From NCBI RefSeq assembly GCF_013141915.1, contig NZ_SROX01000012.1, positions 62,001 to 126,000 on the forward strand: DNA of 64,000 nucleotides, in the 5' to 3' direction. The DNA comes from Cupriavidus necator (GTDB taxonomy: Bacteria > Pseudomonadota > Gammaproteobacteria > Burkholderiales > Burkholderiaceae). Below the pieces are notes generated by a model. The model was given only the letters and a program-made list of their open reading frames with translations. It was not told where the DNA came from and did no database searches. This document shows positions 1-7,427 of this stretch, in pieces (positions within the stretch are counted from its first letter, which is position 1; each line of letters begins with the position of its first letter). Made by a program: the position numbers and the translations under genes.

Positions 1-1
1 C

Positions 2-925
2 TTAGCCGCGCTGGACCATTTGGTAAAACGCGGTGTGCGGTCAGACTATTTGCGTATTGAGGCGGAGGAGCGCCATCTACGCGGCCAGTTGGATGCTGTT
101 CGTCAGATGCGTCAACCATTGGGGCGCCAGCATCTCGTCCAGATTCGTCACGACGTATTCTCGCCAGATCGCGCAGAGAACCGCCTGCTGAAGCTTGCCG
201 TAGAACGCATCTGTCAGCAAACGCAATCGTCTGCCAGTTGGCGGCTCGCGCAGGAGCTGCGAGCACTCTTTCAGGACGTTCCTAAAAGCGCGAACGCTGG
301 AGAAGATTTCACGCGTTGGCGCACGGACCGTCTGATGGCGCACTATCAGTCGGTTAGGCCATGGTGCGAGTTGGTGCTATCGCGCCAGATGCCGCTTTCC
401 GTAGTCGGAAAATGGCACGGCATCAGCTTGCTGTTCCCGATGGAAAAGCTCTTCGAGCGCTATGTCGCTGAGCGACTCCGATTGGAATTGGTGGCGGGGG
501 CGCGACTCACCACCCAGGCCTCTCGTCAATCGTTATGCGAGCATGATGGCGCGACGATGTTTCAGTTGCGCCCGGACTTGCTGATAGAGCACGAGGGCAT
601 ACGTTGGGTCCTGGATACAAAGTGGAAGCTGCTGGATGCGGGGAATAAAGGCAGCGCCTACGGGCTGAGCCAAGCGGATTTCTATCAGCTATACGCTTAC
701 GGCCAAAAGTATCTGGCAGGGAAAGGGGAGATGGCGCTCATCTACCCTCGTCGCCAAGCCTTTCAGCGGCCACTTCCAGTCTTCCGGTTTAGCGAGGCGC
801 TAAGTCTTTGGGTTCTGCCTTTCGACCTTGAGTCGACACGGCTAATCGATGGTCAATGTACCGGCCTCCCGCTGAAGCAGGCTATTGGCCACTCATCGCG
901 GCAGCCGGTGTTTGCTTCAGGATAA
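2..925 (+). CDS. mcrC: McrC-like 5-methylcytosine restriction subunit (3' part; 5' end outside the window)
   Basis: McrC is the nuclease partner of the GTPase McrB and cuts DNA carrying modified cytosines. The frame is open from the left edge, so the start lies upstream; the TTG at position 20 is only an internal codon. Visible signatures are FPMEKLFERYV followed by a PD-(D/E)xK-type nuclease core, with RPDLLIE, then about 15 residues later DTKWK, then the DFYQLYAYGQ segment typical of McrC C-termini. The last 9 bases overlap the convergent downstream gene. McrB would be expected just outside the window to the left. The family call is firm; whether the system is complete cannot be seen. Confidence 0.85.
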   Translation, partial: LAALDHLVKRGVRSDYLRIEAEERHLRGQLDAVRQMRQPLGRQHLVQIRHDVFSPDRAENRLLKLAVERICQQTQSSASWRLAQELRALFQDVPKSANAGEDFTRWRTDRLMAHYQSVRPWCELVLSRQMPLSVVGKWHGISLLFPMEKLFERYVAERLRLELVAGARLTTQASRQSLCEHDGATMFQLRPDLLIEHEGIRWVLDTKWKLLDAGNKGSAYGLSQADFYQLYAYGQKYLAGKGEMALIYPRRQAFQRPLPVFRFSEALSLWVLPFDLESTRLIDGQCTGLPLKQAIGHSSRQPVFASG

Positions 926-1786
926 TTTTGCCGGGGCGTCAGCTGTCAAGTTGGCCGCAGCTCCAACTATGCCCTTATCACGGGACTGCCGGATCTCTAA
1001 CTTCTTGTCCATCTTCTTCCGTATCTCCACGGCCTCTGCTGCTGCCCGTAGCTTTAGGAAGCGAAGTCCTAGCAAGACAAAGAACAGAGTGGCCAAGCCG
1101 CCGAACAGCCATTGCTGATTGCGGACTTCCTGTTGGACCAGCTTGTGTAGCGACTTCTCTCCAAAGCTTGTGCAGAGCACGCTGGCTTCGTCAGAGGAAA
1201 AGCCGGTGCTCTTTGCCAAGGCCTCAATGTTCTCCGTGCATGAATTCAAGGTGGCAAGACGAGTGCCCCAGATCGTCCTAACTGAATATCCATCCGTCCG
1301 AAACCAAACTTCGGACTCACGCATTTTCAGCAGCACGTCGGTTGCTGTGAAGAGGTGAAGCGCCACAGTGATAAGCACGCAACAAATGACGATGGATGCA
1401 AAACAACCAATCACATAGCGGCTGGTTGGCTTCCTGACTAGCTCTGCTGACGCAATGTCGATCCACGGCTTCGCCTTTTGCAGTTTGACAATGCTTATGT
1501 CATGGCGCTTCATCCAGGACATCAGGCACTGAAGGTCAGACATTGACTCGATTCTAAGTCCGTAAACGAACCTGAACCTTTCAAGATCACGCGTCTCTTG
1601 CATCAATTTCTTAAGGGCGGGATCTTCAACCTCCGCCTTTCCGGCCACGAGCCGCCAGAGTCGCTCCAGCATGCTATGGATGGAACCCGCACGCCACCAA
1701 AAGAATGCGGCCAGAGCCATGACGACTATCGGGCTGGCTATCGCAGCAAGAAACGGACTCTGAACAACGGTGGACAGTGATTCCAT
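917..1786 (-). CDS. Three-helix inner-membrane protein, DUF6216-like
   Basis: A protein of about 289 residues with hydrophobic segments near residues 14-33, 125-148 and 228-244, a basic cytoplasmic-looking stretch between the first two, and a loop with three cysteines between the last two. The C-terminus is a charged amphipathic tail. It resembles the DUF6216 membrane family as I remember it, which has no assigned function. The ATG at 1786 is chosen; a TTG one codon earlier is also possible. It is convergent with the McrC-like gene and overlaps its stop. The place beside a restriction system suggests an accessory or defence-island gene, but nothing in the protein shows that directly. Confidence 0.6.
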   Translation of the reverse strand: MESLSTVVQSPFLAAIASPIVVMALAAFFWWRAGSIHSMLERLWRLVAGKAEVEDPALKKLMQETRDLERFRFVYGLRIESMSDLQCLMSWMKRHDISIVKLQKAKPWIDIASAELVRKPTSRYVIGCFASIVICCVLITVALHLFTATDVLLKMRESEVWFRTDGYSVRTIWGTRLATLNSCTENIEALAKSTGFSSDEASVLCTSFGEKSLHKLVQQEVRNQQWLFGGLATLFFVLLGLRFLKLRAAAEAVEIRKKMDKKLEIRQSRDKGIVGAAANLTADAPAKLS

Positions 1787-1895
1787 CAATATTCCCCCAA
1801 GATCCAGCCACTTATACCGACGAAGTACTCTCGGAGCCAGGCGTTATATCGTAAATACAAACAAACAGGCCAAAGTCTTGACCGCCGCTCTTGAT
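1786..1895 (-). pseudogene. Decayed 3' fragment of a YdcF/DUF218-family gene (copy 1)
   Basis: Read on the minus strand, the last 24 codons before the TGA give YLRYNAWLREYF followed by SGWILGEY. They match almost residue for residue the end of the intact YdcF-like protein encoded at 6207-7034 (YLRFNAWLREYF, SSWILREY). Just upstream, 1866-1889 read SGGQDFGL in another frame, the same eight residues as the intact protein's residues 159-166. About 85 codons between these two blocks are missing. The fragment runs into the start of the DUF6216-like gene. It has no plausible start and is clearly a remnant. Confidence 0.8.
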
Positions 1896-2292
1896 GAAGT
1901 TGCGCTATCGGGGCACCGACATGGAAATAGGCCATTCCGCGCTCGAACGTCCCGGTGTCCGTGTGCGCCTGAATTTCGGCGAGTGTGTGGATTTCAGCGA
2001 GCTGTGCGGGTGCGGACATGGATGTTGGCGTCGCATCGAAGACATGCCACAACGGACGGCAGATCGGCATGATGATACCTGTCGGAACGGGTCGGACGCG
2101 GGTCATGTCGAGGGTGAATTATAGGGGCGTGTCCGCCAAGAATCCCTATTCAGTGCGCTGCCCCACCTTTGCAGGATTGAGACGTAGCGAATCGGGCCGT
2201 TATAGAGAGCCCCAGTCAACGACGCGCCAAAATATTTCATTGTCGTGCCCCAGACGAGCCCCCGACCAAGGCACCGAAGGACGCCGCTCGCC
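1896..2292. other. Intergenic stretch without a recognised gene
   Basis: About 400 bases between the YdcF fragment and the stop of the GGDEF-EAL gene. Open frames exist on both strands, but none has a ribosome-binding site, a recognisable motif or codon use like the neighbouring genes. It may contain further decayed sequence from the event that left the YdcF fragment; I could not align it to anything. Confidence 0.4.
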
Positions 2293-4935
2293 TCAAGTCA
2301 CGGCGCTCACAAACGCCTCGAACGCACTGGCCTCCACCGGCGGACAAAAGAAGTGCCCTTGCCCGTAATCGCACCCAGCAGCCACCAGTATGTCCCGCTG
2401 CGACTCCGTCTCCACACCCTCCGCAATCACCCGAATGCGCAGCGCATGCGCCATGCCGATAATGGCACGGCACAAAGCCACGTCATCCGGCCCCCGCGTC
2501 AGCGAGCGGATGAAGGACTGGTCGATCTTGATGTAGTCGATGTCCAGGCGCCGCAGGTACGACAAGGACGAGTAGCCGGTGCCGAAGTCGTCGAGCGCGA
2601 TCTCGATGCCGGACGCCTGGAAGCGCGAGAGCTGGTCCATGACATCGGCGTTCTGCTCCATCAGCGAGCCTTCGGTGATCTCGATGACGAGGCTGCCCAC
2701 CGGCACGTTCCTACTCTCGATCATGCTGGACCAGGACTCGGGCCCGCTCGCCGGCGCGCTGAACTCCACGGGTGATTTGTTGACCGAGATCTGGAAGTCC
2801 TGGCCCAGCACCACCTGCCAGCGCGCAAGCTGGTCCAGCGCTTCGGTCAGCACCCAGCGGCCGATGTCGATGATGAGGCCGGATTCCTCCGCAACGGCAA
2901 TGAAATCGGCCGGGTGGATCGGCCCGCGCACCGGATGGTTCCAGCGGATCAGGGCCTCGGCCTTGCAGACCTTGCCCGTGCGCAGATCGACAATGGGCTG
3001 GTAGTGCAGCGCGAACTGCCCGGACGCCAGCGCCGTGCGCAGGTCCTGCGTGATGCGCAGGCGCTCTCGCTCCACCTGCAGCAGCGCCTGGGTGAAGACC
3101 TTCCAGCGATTGCGGCCCTCAGCCTTGGCGGCAAACATCGCCTGGTCGGCGCACACCAGCAGGGCCTCGGCGTTGTCGGCGTCCCTGGGCCAGGTGGCCA
3201 CGCCGATGCTGGCCGACACCACCACCAGCTCGCCGGCCAGGCGGTAAGGCGCGGCAATCTGCTGCAGGATCGCCTGGGCAATGCCCTCGGCAACGCCGAC
3301 ATCGCCCACCGCGGGCAGGATCACGGTGAACTCGTCGCCGGCCAGCCGCGCCACGGTATCCGACGCGCGCACCGATGCCGAAATGCGCCGCGCCGCCTCC
3401 AGCAGCAACAGGTCGCCCTGGTCGTGGCCGAGGGTATCGTTCACCTCCTTGAAGCGATCCAGGTCGATGAACAGCAGCGCCAGCACATCCTGCGTGCCGC
3501 GCGAACGCCCAATCTCCTGCTCCAGCCGGTCGAAGAACAGGCGGCGGTTGGGCAGATCCGTGAGCGCATCGAAATACGCCTGGTGCCGGATGACTTCCTC
3601 TGCCTGGCGCTTCTCGGTCATGTCATGGATCAGCGCAACGCGGCGGCGCTCGCCATACGCGTGAGCCACGTAGGTATCCACGGTCAGGTAGGCGGGAAAC
3701 TCGCTGCCGTCCTTGCGGCGGATCGAGAATTCGCCGCTCCATCTGCCCTTGGCGGCCACGGTGGCCTGCAGGCGTTCGACCATCCCTGCCGCATTGCCTG
3801 CCCCGCTGACGCTATAGCCCGAGCGGCCCTTGATCTCCTCGAGGGTATAGCCGGTGGCGGCGGCAAAGGCCGGATTCACGTTGATGATGGTGCCATCGAG
3901 CGACGTCACCATCATGGCCTCGCTGCTGGACGAATAGACCAGCGAAGCCAGCCGCATCTCCTCCATATGGCGCCGTCGCTCCGCTATGGAGCGGCGCAGG
4001 CTGTAGTACAACAGGCCAAGCAGCAGCGTGGAAGCCATCGCACCGGCCAGGGCAACGCGGCGATAAACCTCGTAGGGTGCCAGCACCAGCTCGACCGACT
4101 CGCCCACCACGAAATTGAGCCCGAACTCCGGCAAACGGTAATAGCCGAAGACCCGCTCCACGCCTTCGGAGCCCGACACCGCCCGATAACTACCAGACTG
4201 GGACGACCCGCTGGCGAGGTATGGCCTGTTGCTGACCGCCCTGCCCAAGGTGCCCTCCATGGCCGGCACGCGCGCGATGACCTGGCCGGAAGTCTTGATG
4301 ACCGACGCCACTTCGCCATCGCGGTTGGTGAACGACTGCGCAAAGCTGGCGAACTGCTCCGGACTGACCGAAACCACGATGACCCCGTCGAAGCTGCCTG
4401 CGCGCAGGATGGGGCGCGTGAACTGGATCGACCATTTGCGCGAGACCTTGCCCTTCACCGGATCGCTGATGAACAGCATGTCGCGCCCGTTCGCGTTCTG
4501 ATGGACCCGGAAATGCTCGCGCCCGCTCAGGTCGACCTTCTCGCCGGGCACGGGCGGGGCGATGGACGAGTAGATGAGCAGGCCATGCTTGTCGATCACC
4601 GACACCTGGAACGACAGGTCCACCACCAGGTTCTCCCGCTCACGCACCATGTCGATGAACCCCGGCTGGCTGGCCAGCCAACTGGCCCGCAGGTCGAGGA
4701 GGAACTCGGACAGCCGCAGGATGCTGGATTTCGAGTACGCGCCGAACGCCCGGGCCTCCGCCTGGGTACGCTCCGCGGCGACATGCAGCAAGCGGTCCCG
4801 CTCGCTCACGAGTTGAAACGCCACGAACGCCCATGTTGCAATCAGCCACGCCGCCGCTCCCAGGTTCAATGGGGAAAAGACCTGGCGCAGGCGCTGCAGC
4901 GCCTTGCCATATCGGGTGGTCGAGCGTTCTGGCAT
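2293..4935 (-). CDS. Membrane-bound Cache-PAS-GGDEF-EAL cyclic-di-GMP protein
   Basis: An 880-residue inner-membrane signalling protein. A first transmembrane helix (about 26-43), a periplasmic double-Cache-like sensor (about 45-290) and a second helix (about 294-312) are followed by PAS (about 330-450), GGDEF (about 455-615) and EAL (about 630-875) domains. The cyclase signature is AGDEF (532-536), a variant still found in active enzymes. The phosphodiesterase domain keeps EALIRW (660-665), EITEG, DDFGTGYSSL, KIDQSFI and EGVET, so it looks catalytically competent. It probably makes and/or degrades c-di-GMP in response to a periplasmic ligand. It is a single gene, flanked on both sides by YdcF fragments. 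Ligand and net activity cannot be read from sequence. Confidence 0.92.
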   Translation of the reverse strand: MPERSTTRYGKALQRLRQVFSPLNLGAAAWLIATWAFVAFQLVSERDRLLHVAAERTQAEARAFGAYSKSSILRLSEFLLDLRASWLASQPGFIDMVRERENLVVDLSFQVSVIDKHGLLIYSSIAPPVPGEKVDLSGREHFRVHQNANGRDMLFISDPVKGKVSRKWSIQFTRPILRAGSFDGVIVVSVSPEQFASFAQSFTNRDGEVASVIKTSGQVIARVPAMEGTLGRAVSNRPYLASGSSQSGSYRAVSGSEGVERVFGYYRLPEFGLNFVVGESVELVLAPYEVYRRVALAGAMASTLLLGLLYYSLRRSIAERRRHMEEMRLASLVYSSSSEAMMVTSLDGTIINVNPAFAAATGYTLEEIKGRSGYSVSGAGNAAGMVERLQATVAAKGRWSGEFSIRRKDGSEFPAYLTVDTYVAHAYGERRRVALIHDMTEKRQAEEVIRHQAYFDALTDLPNRRLFFDRLEQEIGRSRGTQDVLALLFIDLDRFKEVNDTLGHDQGDLLLLEAARRISASVRASDTVARLAGDEFTVILPAVGDVGVAEGIAQAILQQIAAPYRLAGELVVVSASIGVATWPRDADNAEALLVCADQAMFAAKAEGRNRWKVFTQALLQVERERLRITQDLRTALASGQFALHYQPIVDLRTGKVCKAEALIRWNHPVRGPIHPADFIAVAEESGLIIDIGRWVLTEALDQLARWQVVLGQDFQISVNKSPVEFSAPASGPESWSSMIESRNVPVGSLVIEITEGSLMEQNADVMDQLSRFQASGIEIALDDFGTGYSSLSYLRRLDIDYIKIDQSFIRSLTRGPDDVALCRAIIGMAHALRIRVIAEGVETESQRDILVAAGCDYGQGHFFCPPVEASAFEAFVSAVT

Positions 4936-5101
4936 CAGGGGATCGCAGCGCAGCGAAGAGTCGACATCGATAGCAGGCTAGCCGAGGTCAGGGGACCCGA
5001 CAAGCAGCACGCACTTTAGTCCCGTGCTCACCGCGTTAAGCCGAGGCGGCGTGCGCCGAAAGCGTCACGTCGTGATCATGACCAGCTCGGACGCGGAAGG
5101 C

Positions 5102-5345
5102 TCAATACTCCGTCAACACCTATTCGCTGATCGGAGCGAAGTACTCGCGTAGCCAGGCGTTATATCGGAGGTAGATCGGCGTTCCAGCCCCGACCCCGGC
5201 GACTTTGCTGAAGCCTGCCTTTCCGGCAATCTGCACCGCCTGCCGTACATGGAGTCGCTGGTCATCACCACAATGGGGGCGGTGGCGACGACGCCCTGCT
5301 CTTCAAGCACCAAGTAGTGCTGCAGGTTGATGCTTCGGTGCCCCC
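5102..5345 (-). pseudogene. Decayed 3' fragment of a YdcF/DUF218-family gene (copy 2)
   Basis: Minus-strand reading gives LEEQGV, then VVMTSDSMYG, then after a frameshift near 5250 VRQAVQIAGKAGFSKVAGVG and TPIYLRYNAWLREYFAPIS. This is collinear with residues about 195-275 of the intact YdcF-like protein (LEEQGV, VVVTSD, VRRAVGIARKAGFSEAFGVG, TPLYLRFNAWLREYF). The Trp codon of the intact SSW has become TAG here (5120-5122), yet the original last codons and TGA are still present to 5102. So there is one frameshift, one nonsense change and loss of the 5' two-thirds. The bases on either side (4936-5101 and 5346-5455) hold no gene I can support. Confidence 0.85.
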
Positions 5346-5455
5346 TCAAGACCGAGCCGCTGTCGCTGAGATGTCCTCACGCAACCGCATGCCCGCGCAT
5401 TGCTCCGCCAATCGCATCCAGCTCCGCAAGCACGGCATCCGTCAATTACGTACCC

Positions 5456-5833
5456 CTACACCGTTTCAACGAGATCGGTATAAGCCGCCAGATGGCCATC
5501 CGCGGTAAGCAGTCGAAGCGGCTCATACATGGCCTGAGCGATCAGCAAGCGATCAAACGGGTCCCGATGAATATCCGGCAGGTTTCGGACCAGGGCTGCA
5601 TGTGCCGCGCGGACCGGGAGTTCTGTGAATCCACTGGTGTCGATCGCCGAAACAAGCTCATTCACATCGGCATCCAGCTTACCCAGTCCTGCCTTGATCG
5701 AAGCTTCCCAGATGCTTGCGCTGCTGACAAAGACCTTCTCGGCCTCGGAAATCATCTTGCGCGCGGCTTTTGACAACTTACGATCGTCGGCGACGGCCCA
5801 CAGGTAGATATGCGTATCCAGGAGCAGGCGCAT
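5456..5833 (-). CDS. vapC: VapC-type PIN-domain toxin
   Basis: A 125-residue PIN-domain protein, the usual size for VapC ribonuclease toxins. It starts with LLLDTHIYLWA, whose Asp is the first metal ligand. A glutamate follows in SIWEAS, an aspartate in RDPFDRLLIAQA, and the domain ends with LLTADGHL, so the acidic metal-binding set is complete. The ATG at 5833 is preferred over the TTG one codon upstream because it shares one base with the TGA of the antitoxin gene, the normal translational coupling of these pairs. The toxin probably cleaves RNA when the antitoxin is degraded; the target is unknown. Confidence 0.9.
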   Translation of the reverse strand: MRLLLDTHIYLWAVADDRKLSKAARKMISEAEKVFVSSASIWEASIKAGLGKLDADVNELVSAIDTSGFTELPVRAAHAALVRNLPDIHRDPFDRLLIAQAMYEPLRLLTADGHLAAYTDLVETV

Positions 5834-6069
5834 CAACGACCTTCAAACTCAGCCATCACGTCATCCGGCAGGGGGGCGTCGAAATCATCTGCAACGCGGA
5901 TCTTGCCTTTCAAGACACCGAACCGGCGGGCGACCTTGTCTGATTCCATTGGCACCAGCCGGGCGGCCGGCTTACCGGCCTTCGCGATGATGATTTCCTC
6001 GCCCGCTGACGCGGCGTCAACCAGACGGGAAAAGTTCGTCTTGGCGTCATGGATATTGACAGTATGCAT
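5833..6069 (-). CDS. Phd/YefM-family antitoxin (VapB-type partner)
   Basis: A 78-residue protein. Residues 1-50 (MHTVNIHDAKTNFSRLVDAA, EIIIAKAGKPAARLVP) have the Phd/YefM DNA-binding fold pattern, and the acidic C-terminal part ending DDVMAEFEGR is the likely toxin-wrapping segment. It precedes and overlaps the PIN toxin gene, as expected for an antitoxin that also represses its own operon. A good Shine-Dalgarno (GAGGAG) lies eight bases before the ATG, and a palindrome lies directly upstream of that. Confidence 0.9.
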   Translation of the reverse strand: MHTVNIHDAKTNFSRLVDAASAGEEIIIAKAGKPAARLVPMESDKVARRFGVLKGKIRVADDFDAPLPDDVMAEFEGR

Positions 6070-6080
6070 GCTCGCTCCTC

Positions 6081-6103
6081 ATGGACTTAGTCCATCTTAG
6101 TCC
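6081..6103 (-). promoter_or_regulatory. Candidate autoregulatory operator of the toxin-antitoxin operon
   Basis: ATGGACTTAGTCCAT (6081-6095) is a perfect inverted repeat around one central base. The half-site CTTAGTCC occurs again ten bases further upstream (6096-6103). The array starts only 12 bases before the antitoxin ATG and covers the probable transcription start; TAAGAT on the minus strand could be the -10. Conditional cooperativity at such paired sites is established for Phd-type systems; its use here is inference. Confidence 0.65.
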
Positions 6104-6206
6104 GATTTCCAGGGGTGGGTCAAGACACTTGGCAACGGAACGATAGGCGGCTGATTGACACTTCGACATGCCCGCCGGTTGCCATCGGACTGGTCAAGTC
6201 GGTGCC

Positions 6207-7034
6207 TCAATACTCCCTCAGGATCCAACTGCTGATCGCCGCAAAGTACTCGCGCAACCAGGCATTGAAGCGAAGGTACAAGGGCGTTTCGGCGCCCACG
6301 CCGAATGCTTCGCTGAACCCCGCCTTGCGCGCAATGCCGACCGCCCGCCGCACGTGGAAATCGCTGGTCACCACCACAGTCGCCTTCCCCGGATCAACGC
6401 CCTGTTCCTCCAGCAACCGGCGGCTGAATAACAGGTTCTCCTCGGTACTCGTACTCCGCCCCTCGCGAATCACCCTGTCCGCTGCTACCCCACGCGCTAC
6501 CAGGTAGTCAGCCATGATGTCCGCCTCCGTACACCGCAGGCCGAAGTCCTGTCCGCCACTCACAACCACCTTGGCCTCCGGCCATCGCTGCGCCTGTACC
6601 AACCCCTGATCCAGCCGCGCAATCAACGTTGGCGACGCCTTGCAGTTGGGCGTGCCTGACCCAAGGATGACGATCCCCCTAACCGGTATCACCGCCGGCA
6701 CCGCGACGCCCATGCCGCCGCGGATGCCATAAAAGAACATCGCAACGGTGACCAGCCACGCGCCAAAGGCTATCCATCCCGCGCGCCAAAGCAACTGCCG
6801 CCGCCGATCCGCCTTCCGCCACCGGGCCACGCCGTCCCAGCACAGGGCTAGCAACAGGAAGGCGATCCCAATAGATCCTGGCAACACAATGCCGAAGTTG
6901 AATAGCCCCATTCCCATCAGTGCGACAGCGTCGCCAAGCAGGATGGCGCCAACCAGGGCCAGGGCTAGGCGGATCCAGCGCGCGCTTCGTTTCACTGCAG
7001 GGTTCTCCAGATGGTTGATTGATAGATTAGCCAT
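6207..7034 (-). CDS. YdcF/DUF218-family membrane protein (intact copy)
   Basis: About 275 residues. The N-terminal part has two or three transmembrane helices (about 20-65 and 87-105), followed by a DUF218 domain with ILGSG (123-127), SGGQ (159-162), a Glu at 170, RSTSTEEN (193-200) and TSDFHVRRA (223-231), all usual conserved blocks. YdcF/SanA/ElyC-type proteins act at the cell envelope; ElyC affects undecaprenyl-phosphate-linked synthesis in Escherichia coli. The precise role here is unknown. The ATG at 7034 is chosen because upstream in-frame codons lack coding character; an ATG two codons earlier is possible. Two broken copies of its 3' end lie at 1786-1895 and 5102-5345. Confidence 0.85.
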   Translation of the reverse strand: MANLSINHLENPAVKRSARWIRLALALVGAILLGDAVALMGMGLFNFGIVLPGSIGIAFLLLALCWDGVARWRKADRRRQLLWRAGWIAFGAWLVTVAMFFYGIRGGMGVAVPAVIPVRGIVILGSGTPNCKASPTLIARLDQGLVQAQRWPEAKVVVSGGQDFGLRCTEADIMADYLVARGVAADRVIREGRSTSTEENLLFSRRLLEEQGVDPGKATVVVTSDFHVRRAVGIARKAGFSEAFGVGAETPLYLRFNAWLREYFAAISSWILREY

Positions 7035-7427
7035 CAGCATCCATCGCCAGATGGGACGAGGCGGTAACCAGGACCAGCCGACTTCACAAGGATATTGGCG
7101 GGGGCTGCAAATGCGGACACGATAATACCTGTCCGCTTGTGGTTCGCGCACAGGCGTTCCACCGTTGGCTCGCACCGCCATAGTCGCAACGCTGTGCCCG
7201 GCTGTTCGGTTCCTACCCCTCTGAAGCATGGCGTCTGGAGGGTTGGCACGAACACTACCGGCCACTAACATCGACCCCCGGGCCGATGCCTCGCCCTCTC
7301 TCCAATCCCCGTCCGCCGCACCCGCGGGCGGACCCCCTCAAGTTTCCCAAACGTCTGCCGATATTCACGTGGCGCCCCATTGTGCCTGTCATTGGATCGG
7401 GCAAGGCGCTCCAGGGAACAGAGGTCG
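7035..7427. other. Intergenic region upstream of the OmpA-lipoprotein operon
   Basis: About 390 bases between divergent genes. It should hold the promoters of the YdcF-like gene and of the three-gene operon to the right, but I see no convincing -35/-10 pair. Several short open frames on both strands lack ribosome-binding sites and motifs. Confidence 0.4.

Noticed and set aside
2914..5019. A 701-codon open frame opposite the GGDEF-EAL gene
   Set aside because: It is a GC-driven shadow: no motif, no ribosome-binding site, and the opposite strand has all domains of a well-known family.
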